A stretch of 64,000 nucleotides of DNA from Vibrio penaeicida. Lineage in GTDB: Bacteria > Pseudomonadota > Gammaproteobacteria > Enterobacterales > Vibrionaceae. The stretch is taken from NCBI RefSeq assembly GCF_030689305.1, contig NZ_JAUYVM010000016.1, positions 1-64,000 of the forward strand, read 5' to 3'. Made by a program: the position numbers and the translations under genes. The notes under the pieces were generated by a model. That model made no database searches. It saw only the letters and a program-made list of their open reading frames with translations, and was not told the origin of the DNA. This document shows positions 7,776 through 16,804 of the stretch, piece by piece. Each line of letters starts with the position of its first letter. Position 1 is the stretch's first letter.

Positions 7776-8744
7776 TTAAAGGTTACAATTGTTAAGTAGC
7801 TGCGTTGTTTTCCCACTTTTTCGAGGAGTCTTATATGTCATTGCATACATGTTTCCTACTTCGACGCAGACCCCTTCTTCTACTTCATATAATGCTTCAT
7901 ATGAAAACAAATTGTCCATATTGCCTGCAGTTTCATTAAATATTCGTTTTTCTCCAATGGGTTTGCCAGTTTTCTCATCATGTATGTACTCAAAAAGAGC
8001 AAAATATTTTATGGAGGTGCTATTGTCGAGTGGAATGGTGGAACTGATATTTTCCCTTTTCAGCTTTCCGGATTCGTATGTGTACTGCCTGTTTTGTAAA
8101 AATTGACTATTTCTTTGAGCACCGGATACATCTAAGGTTCTTATAAGGTCGTCTTTGTTCCAGCCAAAATTAAAGTTAAGCCTTTGGGATTGAACTTCCG
8201 TTAACTGGTTACGTTGATTATAGGTGTACGTATACGTATCTATAATAGTGTTTTCAGAATTGTAAACGTCAATTTTTTGTGTATTACCACCTGAATTGTA
8301 AGAAAAGTGATATGTACTATTTCCCTTGACGATATTACTGATTTTTTTTGAACCATCGAATGTAAATTGCGTTTTCGAACTGCTTACTCCATTGAAGAGT
8401 TCTTCTATGTATACGGGAAAGTTTTTGTCATCGAAGTTAATGATTAACTCTGAAGATTTATGTGTTGGTAATAAATTGCCATATTTTAGGTTTTTATCAG
8501 ATGTGAGTCGTCTAGTTAGCTCTGAAGTAACGTAGCCGTCGCTATTGTATGTGTATAGAGTTTCAAACTCTGGTACGCCATCGTTGTCAAAATCTATGAA
8601 CTTTTTGGATATGCGTGTTGGAATGGGTTCGGAAATTACTGCTGTAACATTATTACCTTCATTACCTTCACTACTACCGCCACCACAACCAGATAGTACT
8701 AGAGTGGTAATACATGCCAATGCGACTTTTGTCTTCACATTCAT
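7776..8744 (-). CDS. Putative lipoprotein with YD-repeat-like segments
   Basis: A 322-residue protein with a lipoprotein signal: hydrophobic residues 6-18 and lipobox LSGC with Cys20, followed by a Gly/Ser-rich tether. The rest is beta-rich, with Tyr/Asn-rich stretches such as residues 165-185 (IDTYTYTYNQRNQLTEV) that recall YD/RHS repeats, and an early segment DFDNDGVPEFETLYTYNSDG similar to calcium-binding or RHS-type entries. I do not recognise a named family. Ser after Cys20+1 is Gly, so outer-membrane sorting is expected. The ribosome-binding site AAGGA touches the ATG at 8744; an in-frame GTG at 8738 has better spacing and may be the real start. It appears to be a single accessory gene. 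Confidence 0.75.
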   Translation of the reverse strand: MNVKTKVALACITTLVLSGCGGGSSEGNEGNNVTAVISEPIPTRISKKFIDFDNDGVPEFETLYTYNSDGYVTSELTRRLTSDKNLKYGNLLPTHKSSELIINFDDKNFPVYIEELFNGVSSSKTQFTFDGSKKISNIVKGNSTYHFSYNSGGNTQKIDVYNSENTIIDTYTYTYNQRNQLTEVQSQRLNFNFGWNKDDLIRTLDVSGAQRNSQFLQNRQYTYESGKLKRENISSTIPLDNSTSIKYFALFEYIHDEKTGKPIGEKRIFNETAGNMDNLFSYEALYEVEEGVCVEVGNMYAMTYKTPRKSGKTTQLLNNCNL

Positions 8745-8848
8745 TCCTTTTTAAATCTGTGAAAGTTAGAAGGCGCGAAAGCTACATGTAATAGAATACC
8801 TGTTCTAGTAGAGTTACATAATTGTTCGACTTGATTCACATTTGAAGG

Positions 8849-8876
8849 TTAGGTGCAAGTACTTACGAGCACCTAA
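8849..8876. repeat. 8-bp inverted repeat downstream of rdgC
   Basis: TTAGGTGC / GCACCTAA with a 12-base loop, 20 bases after the rdgC stop (rdgC is on the minus strand). No T-run, so it is at best a weak or Rho-assisted terminator. Confidence 0.3.
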
Positions 8877-8895
8877 TATTGGGAGAGTCTATTTA

Positions 8896-9807
8896 TCACT
8901 CGCTATGTGGCAATCCACCCAGCGCTTCGAATAGCGAAGGGAGAAAGGCGCTGAATTCGCCGCACATCAGGGAGAAATCGGCATCAAATCTTGCGGCTTG
9001 ATCGTCTCGAGGAATGTCTTTATTTTGATCTTTTAGTTCATCACTGAACTTTAAGCGTTTAATGCTACTGTCTTCTGCGAGAACAAATTCAATTCGGTCT
9101 TCCCAGTTTAGCGCGAGTTTGGTAACAAGTTTGTCTGCTTCAATGTGGGATAAGATCTCATCAGCAGAAAGCTCCTGTTTTTTGCAGCGGATAACACCGC
9201 CATCTTCTAAAACAGATTTCAATTCTGCCTCATCCAAAATAGTAAAGCCTGATGCCGCATTTGATGATTTCACCCAATCAGTCATTGTCGATTCAACCGC
9301 TTGTTCTGGAATGGCTGGAACAACAGGTAGGCTACCCATGGTTTTACGCAAAAGCGCCAATACGTCTTCTGCTTTTTTATAGCTGCTGGCATCAACCAGA
9401 ATGAAGCCTTCTTTCGGTAAGATAAGGACATAGGTAACATTGCTTTTACTGAACGCACGCGGTAGTAAATCAATAATGATGTCTTCTTTTAGCGTGTCTT
9501 TTTCTTTTTTCTTCAGTGGGCGACCTTCTTCTGATTCCATCGCCTCTACTTTTGCGTTTAGAGATTCTTTAATCACGGACGCAGGAAGCATTTTTTCTTC
9601 TTTCTTGGCGCAGATAAGAATTTGGTTATCAGAAACATGAGTCATCATGTCTCCATGTCTACCCATTGCAGTCGTCCAGCCAAACTTTTGTTTATCTTGG
9701 CTGCCACAAGGAGTGAAACGGAATTCTTGCAGCTGTTCTTCCAGTTTGTCGGCGTTAAATTCGATACCACGATTGAAGCGATATACAAGGCAGTTTTTAA
9801 ACCACAT
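8896..9807 (-). CDS. rdgC: Recombination-associated protein RdgC
   Basis: 303 residues from the ATG at 9807, exactly the E. coli length; the protein then begins MWFKNCLVYRFNR as in the family. A second ATG four codons upstream (9819) is possible but less like the family. RdgC is a ring-shaped, non-specific double-strand DNA-binding protein that modulates RecA. The segment CGSQDKQKFGWTTAMG and the C-terminal RFDADFSLMCGEF are family hallmarks. It is divergent from phoB across a 180-base region containing a Pho box. Confidence 0.95.
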   Translation of the reverse strand: MWFKNCLVYRFNRGIEFNADKLEEQLQEFRFTPCGSQDKQKFGWTTAMGRHGDMMTHVSDNQILICAKKEEKMLPASVIKESLNAKVEAMESEEGRPLKKKEKDTLKEDIIIDLLPRAFSKSNVTYVLILPKEGFILVDASSYKKAEDVLALLRKTMGSLPVVPAIPEQAVESTMTDWVKSSNAASGFTILDEAELKSVLEDGGVIRCKKQELSADEILSHIEADKLVTKLALNWEDRIEFVLAEDSSIKRLKFSDELKDQNKDIPRDDQAARFDADFSLMCGEFSAFLPSLFEALGGLPHSE

Positions 9808-9920
9808 ATCTGATCTCATCTCTTTCTATTTAGGGAACTGATGATAGGGGATTTTTTCTCAGTTGTCTTATTAGACCGAGGAAAAATCATAATGAAAGTT
9901 ATATGAAAATTTGTTTTCAA

Positions 9921-9938
9921 GGGTCACAAAAGTGTCAT
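9921..9938 (+). promoter_or_regulatory. Pho box of phoB
   Basis: Two direct repeats GGGTCAC and GTGTCAT separated by AAAA, matching the PhoB-binding pattern CTGTCAT-N4-CTGTCAT at 5 and 6 of 7 positions. A -10-like GATAAT begins ten bases after it (9949-9954), the spacing seen in PhoB-activated promoters. It implies autoregulation of phoBR. Confidence 0.8.
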
Positions 9939-9989
9939 AATTAATCATGATAATGCATGACGTTGATTAAATTTAAAGGTAATTCAATT

Positions 9990-10679
9990 ATGTCTAGAAG
10001 GATTCTGGTGGTTGAAGATGAAGCACCGATCAGAGAGATGCTGTGTTTTGTGCTTGAACAAAAAGGTTACCAAGCTGTTGAAGCGGAAGATTACGATACT
10101 GCCATCAGCAAACTATGTGAACCATACCCAGACCTGATTTTGTTGGATTGGATGCTACCAGGTGGCTCTGGCATTAATTTTATTAAGCATTTAAAGCGCG
10201 AAGAACTGACAAAAAATATTCCTGTCGTCATGCTGACAGCACGCGGTGAGGAAGAAGACAAAGTTCGTGGGCTTGAGGTTGGAGCGGATGACTACATCAC
10301 CAAACCATTCTCACCTAAAGAACTGATAGCTCGACTCAAAGCTGTTATTCGTCGTGTGACACCTACCGCATTAGAAGACATCATTGACGTTCAAGGGTTA
10401 AAACTCGACCCTGTATCTCACCGAGTGACGGCCAATGAAGAAGCTCTGGATATGGGGCCGACTGAATTTAAAATGCTGCATTTCTTCATGACTCACCAAG
10501 AGCGTGTATATAGCCGTGAGCAATTGCTTAACAATGTTTGGGGTACAAACGTTTATGTAGAAGATCGTACAGTAGATGTACACATTCGACGTCTTCGAAA
10601 AGCACTTGAAGGTGCTGGTCATGATAAGCTGGTTCAAACTGTGCGTGGTGCAGGCTACCGCTTTTCTACACGAGCTTAA
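9990..10679 (+). CDS. phoB: Phosphate response regulator PhoB
   Basis: 229 residues, the same as E. coli PhoB, from the ATG at 9990 with AAAGGT nine bases upstream; a further in-frame ATG at 9957 lies in the promoter and is rejected. Receiver domain residues 1-120 with the phosphoacceptor Asp53 in LILLDWMLPGGSG, Lys near 105 (ITKPF), then a winged-helix OmpR-type DNA-binding domain (about 130-228) with the RTVDVHIRRLRKAL recognition helix. It activates the Pho regulon, here including its own promoter, the pst genes and possibly ppk. It is followed by phoR after 18 bases. Confidence 0.98.
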   Translation: MSRRILVVEDEAPIREMLCFVLEQKGYQAVEAEDYDTAISKLCEPYPDLILLDWMLPGGSGINFIKHLKREELTKNIPVVMLTARGEEEDKVRGLEVGADDYITKPFSPKELIARLKAVIRRVTPTALEDIIDVQGLKLDPVSHRVTANEEALDMGPTEFKMLHFFMTHQERVYSREQLLNNVWGTNVYVEDRTVDVHIRRLRKALEGAGHDKLVQTVRGAGYRFSTRA

Positions 10680-10697
10680 GAACAAAGCGGAGAGCGA

Positions 10698-12005
10698 ATG
10701 GTAGAAAGGTTAACTTGGAAAAAGCTAGTTTGGTCGCTGGCTTTTTTTTACCTACCTTGGGTTGTGGTAGGTTGGATATTTGGATATATGCCGTGGTTGC
10801 TTCTTGCAGCTACGGCTATTCAGCTTGGGTGGCAGTTACATAACCAAGTTCGCCTATCTACATGGCTTTGGGATGACAAGCGCTTAACCCCTCCTGCTGG
10901 AACAGGAATGTGGGAATCTCTATTTAATGGGATTTACCGCATTCAGCAAAGACAAAGAAAGAAGCGTAAAGAGCTAACGAACCTTATTCGCCGTTTCCGC
11001 AATGGCGCAGAATCCCTTCCCGATGCAGTAGTGGTATTTCGAGGGGAAGGCAATATCGTATGGTGCAACAAGCTTGCTCAGCATCTATTAGGGTTTCGAT
11101 GGCCAGACGATTCAGGCCAGCCTATTTCTAATCTCATTCGCACTCCTGATTTTATTAAGTACTTAAACAAGCAGGACTTTTCTGAGCCTTTGGAAATGCG
11201 TTCACCTTTAAACGTGGAACGTATTCTTGAACTTCGTATTGTGCCTTATACCGAAGGTGAACACTTAATGGTCGTGCGTGATGTGTCTCAGGTGAAACAG
11301 TTGGAAGGTATGCGACGCAATTTCTTTGCAAATGTCTCTCATGAATTACGCACTCCGATGACCGTACTTCAAGGCTATTTAGAGATGACTCAAGATCCTG
11401 AAATGCTAGTTGGCCCAATGTGGGACAAAGCTCATGGGGTGATGACAGAGCAGCTTAACCGCATGAACAGTTTGGTCAACCAACTTCTCACGCTCTCTAA
11501 AATTGAAGCAGCACCAATGCATGAATTGGATGAGGTGGTCAATGTCCCTGCGATGCTGGAGGTACTAGAAAAAGAGGCATCAACATTGAGTGGGGATAAT
11601 CAGCATGTACTTAAATTTAATGTGGATCCAAAACTGAGAGTCTTGGGAGACGAAGATCAGCTTCGAAGCGCCATTTCCAACTTGGTCTACAATGCGGTGA
11701 AGTACACGCCTCCAGGTGCAGAAGTTGCTGTCCAATGGCGAGATACCCCAGATGGACCTGAGTTAAAAGTTTCAGATACAGGGGATGGTATTGAGCCTCA
11801 ACACATTCATCGTCTAACAGAGCGTTTTTATCGAATCGATAAGGCTCGTTCGAGAGAGACGGGAGGAAGTGGGCTAGGATTGGCCATTGTGAAGCATGCG
11901 CTTAGCCATCATGACTCACATCTCGATATTCAAAGTGAAGTGGGTAAAGGGAGCTGTTTCTCTTTTGTGCTTCCTAAAAAATTGTCGGTAGAGTCCTTAC
12001 GATGA
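10698..12005 (+). CDS. phoR: Phosphate sensor histidine kinase PhoR
   Basis: A 435-residue inner-membrane kinase: two N-terminal membrane helices (about 11-45) as in the DUF3329/PhoR family, a PAS domain (about 98-195), the HisKA dimerisation helix with phosphorylated His215 in NVSHELRTP, and a HATPase domain with the N box (NLVYNAVKYTPP), G1 (DTGDGI) and G2 (GGSGLGLAI). It phosphorylates PhoB when phosphate is low and is held off by PstSCAB-PhoU in excess. Its stop overlaps the next start (ATGA). Confidence 0.97.
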   Translation: MVERLTWKKLVWSLAFFYLPWVVVGWIFGYMPWLLLAATAIQLGWQLHNQVRLSTWLWDDKRLTPPAGTGMWESLFNGIYRIQQRQRKKRKELTNLIRRFRNGAESLPDAVVVFRGEGNIVWCNKLAQHLLGFRWPDDSGQPISNLIRTPDFIKYLNKQDFSEPLEMRSPLNVERILELRIVPYTEGEHLMVVRDVSQVKQLEGMRRNFFANVSHELRTPMTVLQGYLEMTQDPEMLVGPMWDKAHGVMTEQLNRMNSLVNQLLTLSKIEAAPMHELDEVVNVPAMLEVLEKEASTLSGDNQHVLKFNVDPKLRVLGDEDQLRSAISNLVYNAVKYTPPGAEVAVQWRDTPDGPELKVSDTGDGIEPQHIHRLTERFYRIDKARSRETGGSGLGLAIVKHALSHHDSHLDIQSEVGKGSCFSFVLPKKLSVESLR

Positions 12006-12949
12006 GAAGTTTCGCTCTTCTATTAACCATATTACTTTTACCTCAGCTTATCCATGCTGAAGAGGCTTTGGATCCGTACCAAAAAGTGAATGGAATATCA
12101 GGAAACCTATCTTCTGTTGGCTCCGATACGTTAGCAAGCATGATGACATCTTGGGTAGAAGAGTTTAACGATATTTATCCCAATATAAATGTGCAAGTCC
12201 AAGCGTCAGGCTCATCAACGGCAACTCCTGCTTTAGTTGAAGAAACCGCTCAATTTGGACCAATGAGCCGACCAATGCGTGCTCGTGAGGTTGAAGCATT
12301 TGAGCGTCAACACGGTTACAAGCCGACAGCTTTAAGAGTGGCTATAGACGCCATTGGAATTTTTGTGCACCGTGATAACGCCATACAGGGGCTTAACTTT
12401 ACCCAGATCGACAGCATTTTCTCGTCAACATTGCGTTGTGGAGCAAAAGAACCCATTCAAAACTGGCAACAATTGGGTATCAAGCAAGAGTGGGCGAAAA
12501 GGCGCTTGCAATTGTTTGGTCGTAACTCAGTGTCGGGCACATACGGTTACTTTAAGACAAATGCATTGTGTGGTGGTGATTTCAAACGAAACGTGAATGA
12601 GCAGCCAGGAAGTGCTTCCGTCGTTCAATCCGTCGCTTCATCCATTAATTCTATTGGTTATTCCGGGGTTGGCTACTTGGTATCGGGGGTGCGGCTCTTG
12701 CCTATTGCCAATCAAGGTGACGATTTTATAGAGGCTAGTCGAGGTAATATTCTTTCTGGTGATTACCCGCTTTCACGCTTCCTGTACGTTTATGTAAATA
12801 AACATCCCACAAAGCCGTTAGGTCATCTAGAGGCAGAATTTGTCCGCTACATATTTTCTGAGCAGGGTCAGGCTCTTGTATCGAAGGATGGCTACGCGCC
12901 AATTTCATATAAAATGGCGCAAGCAGAGCTTGAAAAAGTCGGGCTTTAA
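12002..12949 (+). CDS. PstS-like phosphate-binding periplasmic protein
   Basis: A 315-residue protein with a signal peptide (residues 1-19, cleavage at IHA-EE) and a periplasmic phosphate-binding domain: SVGSDTLASMM near residue 40 and the anion-binding GSSTATPAL near residue 75, and RNSVSGTYGYFK near 180. It overlaps phoR by four bases, so it is co-transcribed with the two-component system. The pst permease genes on the far side of ppk/ppx have no pstS of their own, so this protein is probably their partner. The name pstS is plausible but Vibrio often has several paralogues. Confidence 0.9.
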   Translation: MRSFALLLTILLLPQLIHAEEALDPYQKVNGISGNLSSVGSDTLASMMTSWVEEFNDIYPNINVQVQASGSSTATPALVEETAQFGPMSRPMRAREVEAFERQHGYKPTALRVAIDAIGIFVHRDNAIQGLNFTQIDSIFSSTLRCGAKEPIQNWQQLGIKQEWAKRRLQLFGRNSVSGTYGYFKTNALCGGDFKRNVNEQPGSASVVQSVASSINSIGYSGVGYLVSGVRLLPIANQGDDFIEASRGNILSGDYPLSRFLYVYVNKHPTKPLGHLEAEFVRYIFSEQGQALVSKDGYAPISYKMAQAELEKVGL

Positions 12950-13026
12950 CGCGCTTAACTTATTGCGAATTAGACTTCTAGCATATTAGGCTTTTAGCGC
13001 ATATAAGTCTTAACAGGACGATGCTT

Positions 13027-14523
13027 TTAGTAGTCCAGAACCCAGTCAGCAGCCTTCCAGATTTCTTTTTCAAGGGCTAAATCGGCTTCCAGAAGTTTAT
13101 TGTCTTCCAGCCAGTTTTCATCGGTACACTTCAAGCGCCACGTTTGCTCTTCAAGTTCGATATGAATGTTAGGTGTCGGTGAGTCATTCCTTTGCCCGTT
13201 AATCAACACTGCAAGACGCATAATACGGATTAAAGGAACGATATGCTTTGTTTTAAATAAGGCAAACTCGGGAAGATCGCGCAGCTTTAGAGCCTTGCGT
13301 TGAAAGCGCGCCAGTGTAGCTAATACAAGTTGCTGCTCCTGATTAAACCCTGGCATATTCGTGTTTCTTAGAATGTACTCAGAATGGCGATGAAAACCCT
13401 GATAGCTGATACTCAGACCCACTTCGTGCAATAAAGCACTCCATCCGAGTAAATCAAACAATTCACTGGACTTTTTGATGCCGATTTGGGGGGCTAATTG
13501 TTTAAGAAATACATTGGCTTGCTTGCGAACCTTATCGGCATGTTCTAAATCGACTAAATGCTTTCTCGCGAGGTTTTCCGTTGTCCGCATGCGAATGTCA
13601 CTTCGTTCAAATCGCTCTTCCATTTCGTAGAGCAAACCTTCACGTAATGCACCAGGAGAAAAATGCAGTTTCTCAATCGAGAGGGCTTTAAATATGCCTT
13701 CTAGGATCACCACTCCCGCAGCAAATACGGGTTGCCTTTCTTCCGCGAGACCCGGTAAAGAAATATCATCGATAGAGTCAAACTGCAGCAGTTCATCAAT
13801 CAAATGTTGAAGTCTTTTAAGGGTAATGATGCCGTCTTCGTACCCCATATTGATGAGGACTTCGCGTACCGCTTTTGTCGTTCCTGATGAACCTATGGCG
13901 ACATCCCAACCATGCTTTATATACTTATTTGTAAGAGACTCTAAACGTTGCTCAACAGCAATTTCAGCCTTAGTGAAGTTCTTACGGTTGAGTTTACCGT
14001 TAGTAAAATACTTCTCGGTAAAGCTGACACAACCCATGCGCTTACTGTTGATCATAGTGGGTTCAAAACCAGTACCAATGATCATTTCAGTACTGCCTCC
14101 ACCAATATCGATCACCAACTTAGTTTCGGATTCTGGTTGAGTGTGGGCTACACCGGTGTAGATTAATCGACCTTCTTCAAGACCGGATATGATTTCAATG
14201 GGAAAAGGTAAAATACTGGCGGCTCGTTGAATAAAGATATGAGCGTTATTGGCTTGTCTGAGCGTATGGGTTGCAGCAATACGTACATTTTCAGGGGCAA
14301 AGCCCTGCAAGCGTTCTGCAAATATCGTTAAGCAATCTAATCCACGCTGTATTGCGGCATTGTCGATGTTGTTTAAGTGATCTAACCCCGATGCTAACCG
14401 GACACGCTGCTTATGACGGCTTACTATTTGAAGATCTTGTTCTAGGACTTTTGCAACGACCATATGGAAGCTATTTGAGCCCAAGTCGATAGCCGCAATC
14501 TCTCTCGATTCAATGTTTGTCAT
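13027..14523 (-). CDS. ppx: Exopolyphosphatase Ppx
   Basis: A 498-residue protein of the Ppx/GppA family. The N-terminal actin-like domain starts IAAIDLGSNSFHMVV (residues 10-23) and carries VIDIGGGSTEMI near 137-148; the C-terminal HD-like part (about 310-498) includes WSALLHEVGLSIS. It removes terminal phosphates from polyphosphate. Its start overlaps the end of ppk by 14 bases, so the two opposing enzymes are made from one message. It is convergent with the PstS-like gene, 77 bases apart. Confidence 0.96.
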   Translation of the reverse strand: MTNIESREIAAIDLGSNSFHMVVAKVLEQDLQIVSRHKQRVRLASGLDHLNNIDNAAIQRGLDCLTIFAERLQGFAPENVRIAATHTLRQANNAHIFIQRAASILPFPIEIISGLEEGRLIYTGVAHTQPESETKLVIDIGGGSTEMIIGTGFEPTMINSKRMGCVSFTEKYFTNGKLNRKNFTKAEIAVEQRLESLTNKYIKHGWDVAIGSSGTTKAVREVLINMGYEDGIITLKRLQHLIDELLQFDSIDDISLPGLAEERQPVFAAGVVILEGIFKALSIEKLHFSPGALREGLLYEMEERFERSDIRMRTTENLARKHLVDLEHADKVRKQANVFLKQLAPQIGIKKSSELFDLLGWSALLHEVGLSISYQGFHRHSEYILRNTNMPGFNQEQQLVLATLARFQRKALKLRDLPEFALFKTKHIVPLIRIMRLAVLINGQRNDSPTPNIHIELEEQTWRLKCTDENWLEDNKLLEADLALEKEIWKAADWVLDY

Positions 14524-16609
14524 GACTTATTGATGATGCCATTTTTTTCTTTTCCTGTTTTTCAATGTGCTTCAAATAGTCATAAATAGCAATTTGTGAA
14601 CGAACTTTTCTTTTATTTCCGCGTGGTACATATGTATTACTCATTTCTTTATCAATACGGCGAGCTTTTACGGTATCGGTAAAATGAATATTGACGATAT
14701 CAATAATCCTACGCTTAAGTTTTGGATCACTTATTGGGACGGCAACCTCAATTCGGTGATCAATGTTTCTGGTCATCCAATCAGCAGAAGAAATATAAAC
14801 GAGAGGATCACCACCATTTTCAGTAATTAACACGCGAGGGTGCTCTAAGAATCGGTCGACAATACTTATGATTTGAATGTTATCGCTGACGCCTTCAACA
14901 CCGGGAACTAACGCACACATACCACGGATCACCATCCGAATTTTCACGCCAGCATTGTTTGCGCTGTACAACCTATTGACGAGTCCTTTATCCACCAAGT
15001 TGTTGACTTTTAGGGTTATGCTTGCTGCGTTTCCTGTTTTAGCTTGTGCAATTTCATTATCGATAAGCTGATACAGCGTTTCTCTAGAGTTACGTGGCGA
15101 GACGATCAGCTCGTTAAATTTTACCGGACGGTACGGGTTTTCTATGTAACCAAATACATTACGTACTTCATTGGTAATTTCTCTTTTGGATGTGAGCAAA
15201 GAAAAATCAGTGTAAGTCCGAGCTGTTTTTTCGTGGAAATTACCGGTCCCTATATGGGCGTATCGAGTAATTTCTTCCCCTTCCCTGCGGCTGATCAGTA
15301 ACAACTTGGAGTGAATTTTTAGCCCCGGAGCACCAAAAATAACCTGCACTCCTGCTTCCGTTAATACACGAGACCATTCGATATTCGCTTCTTCATCAAA
15401 TCTGGCTTGCAGCTCAATAACTACCGTGACTTGCTTACCATTGTGTACCGCGTCAATCAAAGAGTTGAGCAATCGGGAATTTTTCGCTACCCGATAGATA
15501 TTGATCTTAATGGCCAGTACTTTTGGATCGAAAGAGGCTTGTCTCACAAATTCATTGATATGGTCAAATGTATGATATGGGTAGTAGAGCAAAATATCTT
15601 GCGCGCGCAGAGCTTCAAATGCATTTGTATATCGGTCGAAATCCGTCGAACGAATTGGCTGCAACGGTTTGTTTTCTAAGTAATCTCGTCCCACGTTTGG
15701 GAAGCCAATAAAGTCTTTGAAGTTATGATATCGACCGCCAGGAATGAGGCTGTCGAAATTGGACATTTGCAGTTTTTGGCATAAAAACGTGAGCATTTGC
15801 TCCGGCATATCTCGCTGATAAATAAAACGAACAGGCATGGCGGTTAAGCGCTGACTCAAGCCTTCAGACATTTGTTCCAACAAGCTATGCTCGAGCTCAT
15901 GGCTTAAATCGTATTCGGCATCTCGTGTCATTTTCATTGCGTAGCATTTAAGTTCTTCGTACTCAAAGAAGCCTCGGAAAATGTCGTCTAAACAAAACCG
16001 GATAATGTTATCGAGCAAAATAATGGTTTTGCGTCTCTTTCCTTTTTGTTCTGGCACCATGATAAAGCGGGGCAGGTTCTCGGTAGGAATCTCCACCAAG
16101 GAGTACAAAGGAGCATCATTGCCAAGCATTTCTACACTTAAGTATGAGTATTCGTCTTTGAGGAATTGAAGTACGTCGATCTCATCTGTCATGAGAAGTG
16201 GCGTTATATGTGGAAGAACTTCTTTCTGGAAGTATTTTCTAATCCACTTTTCCTGATGCTCATTTAACTGAGTTTCATTGACAAGAAATATTCGGTGTCT
16301 CGCCATTTCCAGAATCAATTCGTTGTAGAGTTCGTCAAAATCTTGGTTGAGTTTTAGTGCCTTAGATTGCATCTTGCTGAGTAAGCGTTTGGAATTGTCA
16401 TTTCCTCCCCGCTCTTGATTGATGAGAATACGGCGTTTTACATCGGCAAATCTTACTTTGTAGAACTCGTCTAGGTTATTGGAGAATATCCCGAGAAAGC
16501 GCACTCGCTCTATGAGGGGGACGGATTTGTCTGCTGCTTCCTGCAGCACTCGCTCATTGAATGAAAGCCAACTAAGTTCCTTTTCTACATAAAACTTTTC
16601 CGCGCTCAT
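14510..16609 (-). CDS. ppk1: Polyphosphate kinase Ppk1
   Basis: 699 residues from the ATG at 16609, where the protein begins MSAEKFYVEKELSWLSFNERVLQEAADKS in two stretches nearly identical to E. coli PPK (688 residues); TGGA lies ten bases upstream. The frame stays open to 16756 but that extension has no family match. The C-terminal half holds the phospholipase-D-like catalytic domains with HSKLL and YAHIGTGNFHEKTA histidines. It makes polyphosphate from ATP reversibly, at the membrane. It is divergent from pstC, with a shared intergenic region that carries a Pho-box-like repeat. Confidence 0.96.
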   Translation of the reverse strand: MSAEKFYVEKELSWLSFNERVLQEAADKSVPLIERVRFLGIFSNNLDEFYKVRFADVKRRILINQERGGNDNSKRLLSKMQSKALKLNQDFDELYNELILEMARHRIFLVNETQLNEHQEKWIRKYFQKEVLPHITPLLMTDEIDVLQFLKDEYSYLSVEMLGNDAPLYSLVEIPTENLPRFIMVPEQKGKRRKTIILLDNIIRFCLDDIFRGFFEYEELKCYAMKMTRDAEYDLSHELEHSLLEQMSEGLSQRLTAMPVRFIYQRDMPEQMLTFLCQKLQMSNFDSLIPGGRYHNFKDFIGFPNVGRDYLENKPLQPIRSTDFDRYTNAFEALRAQDILLYYPYHTFDHINEFVRQASFDPKVLAIKINIYRVAKNSRLLNSLIDAVHNGKQVTVVIELQARFDEEANIEWSRVLTEAGVQVIFGAPGLKIHSKLLLISRREGEEITRYAHIGTGNFHEKTARTYTDFSLLTSKREITNEVRNVFGYIENPYRPVKFNELIVSPRNSRETLYQLIDNEIAQAKTGNAASITLKVNNLVDKGLVNRLYSANNAGVKIRMVIRGMCALVPGVEGVSDNIQIISIVDRFLEHPRVLITENGGDPLVYISSADWMTRNIDHRIEVAVPISDPKLKRRIIDIVNIHFTDTVKARRIDKEMSNTYVPRGNKRKVRSQIAIYDYLKHIEKQEKKKMASSISHDKH

Positions 16610-16749
16610 AAATGATTCCAGACTGAGAGGTTTGTTGAGAATTGACTCAATGAAATTAGATTGTTTTTGTGACGTTTTTATTTCAGCATACAATTGCATT
16701 AGGCAGGAGTACGCAAATTTCAAGGATTTATCGGAAGTCTGTAATATTT

Positions 16750-16767
16750 TTGTCATCCAATCGACAT
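16750..16767 (+). promoter_or_regulatory. Putative Pho box between ppk and pstC
   Basis: Repeats TTGTCAT and TCGACAT separated by CCAA fit the CTGTCAT-N4-CTGTCAT pattern at 6 and 4 of 7 positions, followed by another GACA at 16773-16776. TATAAA at 16782-16787 could be the pstC -10 element. It could serve pstC or the divergent ppk. Weaker than the phoB site. Confidence 0.45.
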
Positions 16768-16804
16768 ATTATGACAGTGACTATAAAAAGGTAGACCATA
16801 AGAG

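Noticed and set aside
16610..16756. N-terminal extension of Ppk
   Set aside because: The extra 49 residues have no family match and would run into the ppk-pstC control region; the start at 16609 aligns with known PPK.
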